Position numbers and translations under genes: made by a program. Under the pieces are notes generated by a model. The model was not told where the DNA came from and made no database searches. It worked only from the letters and a program-made list of their open reading frames with translations. DNA of 64,000 bases from Pantoea rodasii (GTDB lineage: Bacteria > Pseudomonadota > Gammaproteobacteria > Enterobacterales > Enterobacteriaceae): positions 124,001 to 188,000 of the forward strand of contig NZ_MLFP01000001.1 of assembly GCF_002095465.1 (NCBI RefSeq). Reading direction: 5' to 3'. Below are positions 59,606 through 64,000 of this stretch, piece after piece (the first letter of the stretch is position 1; each line of letters begins with the position of its first letter).

Positions 59606-62036
59606 GGTGAAATTCCTGACTGTGAATTATTGGCGGTGCTGACTGCCGCGCCAGGCGAAGGCGGCGGCAGATCGCACGTCAGCGGGCCATAGGTTTCCAG
59701 CGCTTTGGGTTGGCCATCGGCGATGGTCAACGAGGTATCGCAGCTGCGCCCATCTGGAGTCACCACGTGAATTGGGTTCTCGCCCATCAGATTCTCCATC
59801 CAGACAATACCGTCCCACCCCACGTATTCCGTCGCTTGATTAGGACGCAGCACCTGGCTGGAGATCGGCAACGGCTGACCATCCTTATCATGCAGCACCA
59901 CGCTGGCCGCACGCAGACGCTCCACCGGGAAGTTCAGCAGATAACCACTTTTCCGTTTCACGGCGAAGCGTTGTTCCACCTGTGGAGCGGTGCGATCGGC
60001 GGGGAGATCCAGGGTATCAATATCGTACTTTGCCCCGTAATAGCTGCTAATTGACGGCACCAGCAAATAGCCCTGTTTATCCGTGCGCCCCATTGACTGG
60101 TTTTCATAACGCACCGTCACATCGGGGTAGTCGGTTTTCACCACCACAAAGGCATCATTAATGTCATTCGCTGCGAACACGCGGTTGTCCATCAGCACCA
60201 GCGAACCGGTGAAATCGGCCCACTGCGTGGTGTTATCGTTATCGCCATAAAATCCGGCGGAGGTATCGATTTTGTTATTGCGATAACGCAGGCTCGCCTG
60301 GCGATAATCACCGCTGTAACCGCCCTGATTGGCCCACGCAGCATCGTAAGCGAAACCGCCGTCGGTCGGCATGGCGCGTGACACATACAGGCGCTGATTG
60401 TTGTTGCCCTGCTGATCGCGTTCGTAACTCACCGAAGCGCTACTCTGTTCCCCAAACGGAATAACCAGAGAGATGGCACCACTCCAGTCGCCCTGTTCCT
60501 GATCGCGGCTGGCCGAGATGTAGAGGCTGCTGTTGCCCCAGAGGTTCTTACTCCATGACAGATTCAACAAGCGGGTGCGGTCGCCCGTTCCGCCAGCGAT
60601 ATCAAAATAGGCGAGGCCCAGGCTACCGTATTGATTGAGTGACACGCTGGCGGTGTATTGGGCGCTGCGTCGCGCCAGCGAATAGCTGGTATTGGCGTTA
60701 TCGCCCTGGCTGCCAACCAGAGCCAGATTGCCGTAATCAGCGGTGCGTAACACGTGTTGCGTGCCGAGGCTGAACCAGCTGTTGTTATATTGATAACCCC
60801 AGCTGTATTGCGTGCCGGGTTTGCCGTCCATCTGGCTCTGCGCTAAAGCACCGTTCACCACACCCCAGCTGCCAAGCTTCACCAATCCCCCGGCACCGCC
60901 AGTCGCCACATTGTCGCTGCCTTCAGCGTGGCTCTCCAGCGTTAGCCAGTCGGTTAAACCGTAACGATAGGAGCCGCTGGCCGCTGCCGCGCCGTAGTCA
61001 AAGTTTTGCAGCCCGTAGTTTTCACGCAGGCACCGGCCGAGAAGGAGTAATCAGACAATCCCTCACGCAGCAGGCTGCTGGATACATAAAACGGCAGGGT
61101 CGTGGTGACCTGGCGGCCAACGGCATCCGTGGTGGTGATCACCGCATCGCCTGCGCCATTCACAAAGGGCAGATTGGTCAGTGACCAGGGGCCGGGCTGT
61201 ACATCAGCCTGCGCACTGCGATAGCCATTAATAAACAGATCCACGGATGAAGGTACCGCAGCCTGACCGGAAAAAGCCGGCAGCGGATAAGTGACCAAAT
61301 CCGGCCGCACGCTAAAATCTCGGGCAATCTGCACGCCACCCAAACGCACGCTGTTGCTCCAGCTCAGCCCATCCGTCACTAAATCCCCGGCGCGCCAGCT
61401 GATTGCATCGTTCTCATCTTCATTGCTAAACCAGGTGTCGTAGCGGATATACCCCTCTTGCTGGCCGCTGACGCCGCCCTCCAACTGCTGGGTATACACG
61501 CCGTTAGTGGAGAACTGCCCTACGGGGCCAAACACGCGCAGCTCATTCCAGCTGGACAGGCGCGATCCAGCATTATCTGTTCGGGTGGCGTAGAAATCGT
61601 AATTGAGCAGCGCACCATTACTGGCTTGACCGGGATAGCGCGCGCCGCGCTGACCCTTGCCAATCACCTGGTCGGGCAGCCATGCGGGCGGAACGGTCAG
61701 CAGCAGGCGCTGACGTCGTTCGTCATACTCCACTTTAACCTCCGCCAGCTGATTGATATCGATCTGCTGACCCTGCAGCTTCTCCGCCGGAATACCCGCG
61801 CGCTGCAAATCGCCGCTGCGCAGCCAAAAATCCCCGTTTTTCCGTTCAGCGGGTACGATTTCGCCGCGCCCGCTCTGGTTAACCACCAACTCCAGCATGT
61901 ATTGCTGGCCGTTGGCGGTGTTTTCCAGCGCAGGCGGGGGAGGTAGTTCGGAAAAAGTTTCCGCACTACTGAATTGAGGAACCAGACATAAAACGCTAGC
62001 CACCGCCAGCGCACAGGGGTGCGGCGAAAACTTCAT
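59602..62036 (-). CDS. Csu-type fimbrial outer-membrane usher, frameshifted in this sequence
   Basis: Archaic (sigma-class) usher that exports and assembles pilus subunits. Signal peptide MKFSPHPCALAVASVLCLVPQFSSA, an N-terminal subunit-binding domain, a beta-barrel (FGPVGQFSTNGVYTQQLEGGVSGQ; PSSVDLFINGYRSAQADVQPGPWSLTNLPFVNGAGDAVI) and C-terminal domains ending PPPSPGAAVSTANNSQSGISP. The frame breaks after SFSAGA near 61030: GGTGCCTGCGT should be GGTGCCCTGCGT, giving ALRENYGLQNFDYGAAAASGSYRYGL. Restored length 811. Its start overlaps the chaperone stop by one base (TAATG). Confidence 0.88.
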
Positions 62037-62731
62037 TAACGCGCGGCCGCGCTGCTCCAGTGTCCTTTGTTCACATCAGCTGACAACTCCCCGCTGACGC
62101 TACTGGTCAAGGGCCAGCGGTTGCTGCTGTTCGCCAGCACATAGCCAAATAGCCCGTTGCCCAGACGACGGCCGCCGATGGTGACGTTGCTTAATCGGGC
62201 ATGGCCATTGCCACGGTTGGTCAACTGTAGCCAGCGTTTACCGCCGCTATCGACTTGCTGCCAGCTCAGTTGCGGTTTCGCGCTGTCGCTGGTCACGCCA
62301 CTGCCGTACACAAACAGCGGCACCGAGTAACGCATCTGGAACGTCAGTCCGGCCTGGTTCTCTCCCGGCGTGCGCGGTGTCGGGATCTCATCCAGCACCA
62401 CGCGATAGGACATTTCACGTCCTGCTTCCGGTGGGCCTTGTTTGATCAGACGCACTAACTGCCTCTGCCCCGGCTCCAGCCGCACCATGGGCGGGCTGGC
62501 AACCACCTGCTGTTGCGTCTGATACTGCTCCTGGCCGTTGACTTGCAGCCAGTTGAAGATGCGCACCTGCATCATGGTGGTGGTGTTGCCGCGATTTTCC
62601 AGCCACAGTTCACTGGCTTTATCATCAGGGTTTATCGCGGGATCGATCGGCCAAATCATCAGCGAGTTGGCGGCGTGGGCAGCAGGCATCAGGGCCATTA
62701 CAAACAACAGTAACAAGGCGCGCAGGTTCAT
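62036..62731 (-). CDS. Csu-type fimbrial periplasmic chaperone
   Basis: 231 residues with signal peptide MNLRALLLLFVMALMPAAHA. PapD-like two-domain fold: ANSLMIWPIDPAINPDDKASELWLENRGNTTTMMQVRIFNW (G1/A1 strand region), VASPPMVRLEPGQRQLVRLIKQG (the conserved pilin chaperone F1-G1 motif) and EMSYRVVLDEIP. Folds and delivers subunits to the usher; intact. Confidence 0.9.
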   Translation of the reverse strand: MNLRALLLLFVMALMPAAHAANSLMIWPIDPAINPDDKASELWLENRGNTTTMMQVRIFNWLQVNGQEQYQTQQQVVASPPMVRLEPGQRQLVRLIKQGPPEAGREMSYRVVLDEIPTPRTPGENQAGLTFQMRYSVPLFVYGSGVTSDSAKPQLSWQQVDSGGKRWLQLTNRGNGHARLSNVTIGGRRLGNGLFGYVLANSSNRWPLTSSVSGELSADVNKGHWSSAAAR

Positions 62732-62759
62732 GATTAATCATCCTTCTTTATCACTTCCG

Positions 62760-63274
62760 TCACCAGCTAAGCGTAACGGTTAAGGTGTCGGTATAAGTCC
62801 CGGCGCGCGTCGGGCCGGGCAGCGTTAACAGGCCGTAAATCGGCAAAGTAATGTTATTGGCGTTGCTGTAACTCAGCGCAACGGCGCTGTTGACCGGAAT
62901 CGCGTGGTATGTGCCGCATTGGTGTACAGGTAATAGGGCACCGTATTGGTGTTGCCGGATACCTTAAGATTTCGGGTGGAGGAGTAATTGCCGCCGCCAT
63001 TGATACTCATACTCACGGCGGTGCCTGGCGTGCAGGCGAGGGTGATGGTGGTGTTTTGTACATAGCTGGCGCTCACGCTGCTGGTCGCTACGCCAGACTG
63101 CGTGCCGAAATCAAGCGTGCCAAACACCCCGGTATTGGTACCGGAAACGACACAGCCTGCCACTACTGACGCAGAGACCTGAAAGGTTGCGGTTGGCAAC
63201 CCCCAGGCAGAGACGCTCCCTATCAGCAGGGCCAGACCGCCTGCACTGTGCACCCAACGTCGCACCACGGCCAC
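62760..63274 (-). CDS. Csu-type minor fimbrial subunit (spore coat U domain), frameshifted in this sequence
   Basis: Signal sequence (HSAGGLALLIGSVSAWG) and SCPU domain: ATFQVSASVVAGCVVSGTNTGVFGTLDFGTQSGV with the first cysteine, VQNTTITLACTPGTAVSMSINGG. The frame is lost after NAAHTT; ACGCGATTCCG should be ACGGCGATTCCG (near 62903), restoring AIPVNSAVALSYSNANNITLPIYGLLTLPG to a TGA at 62760, 171 residues. Start is GTG at 63274 or one of two GTGs six to nine bases later; the ribosome site AGGG favours the later ones. Confidence 0.82.
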
Positions 63275-63296
63275 CCTGATTACCCCAAATATGTCC

Positions 63297-63866
63297 TCAG
63301 TAGTTCACCGCCACGTTAATGGTATCGGTGTAAGTGCCTGCCGGGATCAGTGGGTTAAAGCCACCGCCTACCACGCGACCGTAGATGGCGTAGTTGGTCC
63401 CCAGCGTGGGGTCTGTGGTGCCGCTGGCCGCGATATTGGTGTTATTACCGATAGCAGTCGTGAACGCCGCATCGCTATACAGGGTATAAGCAATGCCTTG
63501 TGTATTGTTGGAGCCGAGGATCAGGTAGCGCGGCTGGCCGCTCACGGTGCCATAGACGGTGGCGGGCGCGGCATTACTGCTGGTGACCTGAACGTTGAAC
63601 GTTTGGCCGGTAGTACAACGCACATAAATACCGTTGCCCGCTGCACCCACCAGGGTGGCGTTCAAGGTATCAAAAGTCGCGGCACTGCTACCAAAGTTTA
63701 GGGTACCGAAGGCCACGCCGGTGGTGGCTGACTGGCCATTCACCAGACAACCCGTGGTCAAGGTCAACGTTGCATTGATGGTTCCCGTTGTGGTGGCGGC
63801 GAAAGCAGCGGTTGGAGCAAGCGCAACGCTTAGGCTGGAAGCAAAAAGAAAAAGCTTGAGTTTCAT
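63297..63866 (-). CDS. Csu-type major fimbrial subunit (spore coat U domain)
   Basis: 189 residues, signal peptide MKLKLFLFASSLSVALAPTAAFA, then a single SCPU domain (TGTINATLTLTTGCLVNGQSATTGVAFGTLNFGSS; GIYVRCTTGQTFNVQVTSS; PAGTYTDTINVAVNY) resembling CsuA/B, the rod pilin. ATG 63866 has AAGGA six bases upstream; an ATG two codons earlier lacks spacing. First gene of the operon; the minor subunit follows 22 bases later. The 134 bases upstream hold only promoter space and a Shine-Dalgarno, with no gene. Confidence 0.9.
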   Translation of the reverse strand: MKLKLFLFASSLSVALAPTAAFAATTTGTINATLTLTTGCLVNGQSATTGVAFGTLNFGSSAATFDTLNATLVGAAGNGIYVRCTTGQTFNVQVTSSNAAPATVYGTVSGQPRYLILGSNNTQGIAYTLYSDAAFTTAIGNNTNIAASGTTDPTLGTNYAIYGRVVGGGFNPLIPAGTYTDTINVAVNY

Positions 63867-64000
63867 AATCATTCCTTACTGATTATCCAATGTCAGTGCT
63901 TTTTCACCTGGTGATTCATTTATGAAACGAATCCGAATTCAAACAAGAGCCGCGATCGCCGTCACCGCGTAAGTGCCCGTCATCTAGGAATATTCTTAGA

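Overview
The window looks like chromosome of an Erwiniaceae-type enterobacterium, most likely Pantoea or a close relative. The gene order is the enterobacterial rpoD-dnaG-rpsU / tsaD-plsY-folB-uppP-cca-ygiM-ygiF-glnE-hldE-ubiK-ribB / ygiC-ygiB-tolC-nudF-yqiB-cpdA-yqiA-parE / parC-plsC-ftsP backbone, and most products align closely with E. coli proteins as I remember them. A PheC-like secreted dehydratase and a Csu-type pilus also fit Pantoea. Genus is an inference; no rRNA is present.

Layout. 1-5.5 kb: end of a SulP anion transporter, a membrane diguanylate cyclase, ddlA, and an MgtC protein behind a PhoP-box-like repeat. 5.5-8.6 kb: an AT-rich accessory pocket holding an orphan ORF, an RNase A-like toxin with its probable immunity gene, an insertion-sequence remnant and a PH-domain membrane protein; it ends at tRNA-Ile(CAT), whose 3' end faces the pocket. 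8.8-41 kb: mostly core genes, including a TetR/SDR pair, mug, the rpsU-dnaG-rpoD operon, envelope and lipid genes, an FMN riboswitch before ribB, tolC, parE, ygiN-mdaB and pheC. 41-46.5 kb: a PTS operon (regulator, IIA, IIB, IIC, two class II aldolases). 46.9-58.5 kb: parC, plsC, ftsP, dkgA/yqhC, a DedA protein, metC, Fur-boxed exbBD and an MHS-type MFS carrier. 58.6-64 kb: a Csu-type chaperone-usher pilus operon read leftward.

The dominant feature is technical. Thirteen genes carry fourteen single-base deletions relative to the reading frame their families require (ddlA, rpsU, cca, ygiM, hldE, ygiC, tolC, nudF, parE twice, parC, and three of five pilus genes). All are deletions, none insertions, and about nine fall in homopolymer runs. 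Several hit genes a cell cannot lose (rpsU, parC, parE), so I read them as consensus errors in a long-read or pyrosequencing assembly, not as pseudogenes. I give the restored full-length span for each.

No clearly new multi-gene system is visible. The best leads for biology are the stand-alone RNase A-like toxin/immunity pair with an undefined N-terminal half, two in-frame tandem repeats (39 and 36 bp) that each copy a gene's last codons plus stop codon and 3' flank (hldE and the pilus tip gene), a hairpin cluster between dnaG and rpoD, and an inverted REP-like repeat family.
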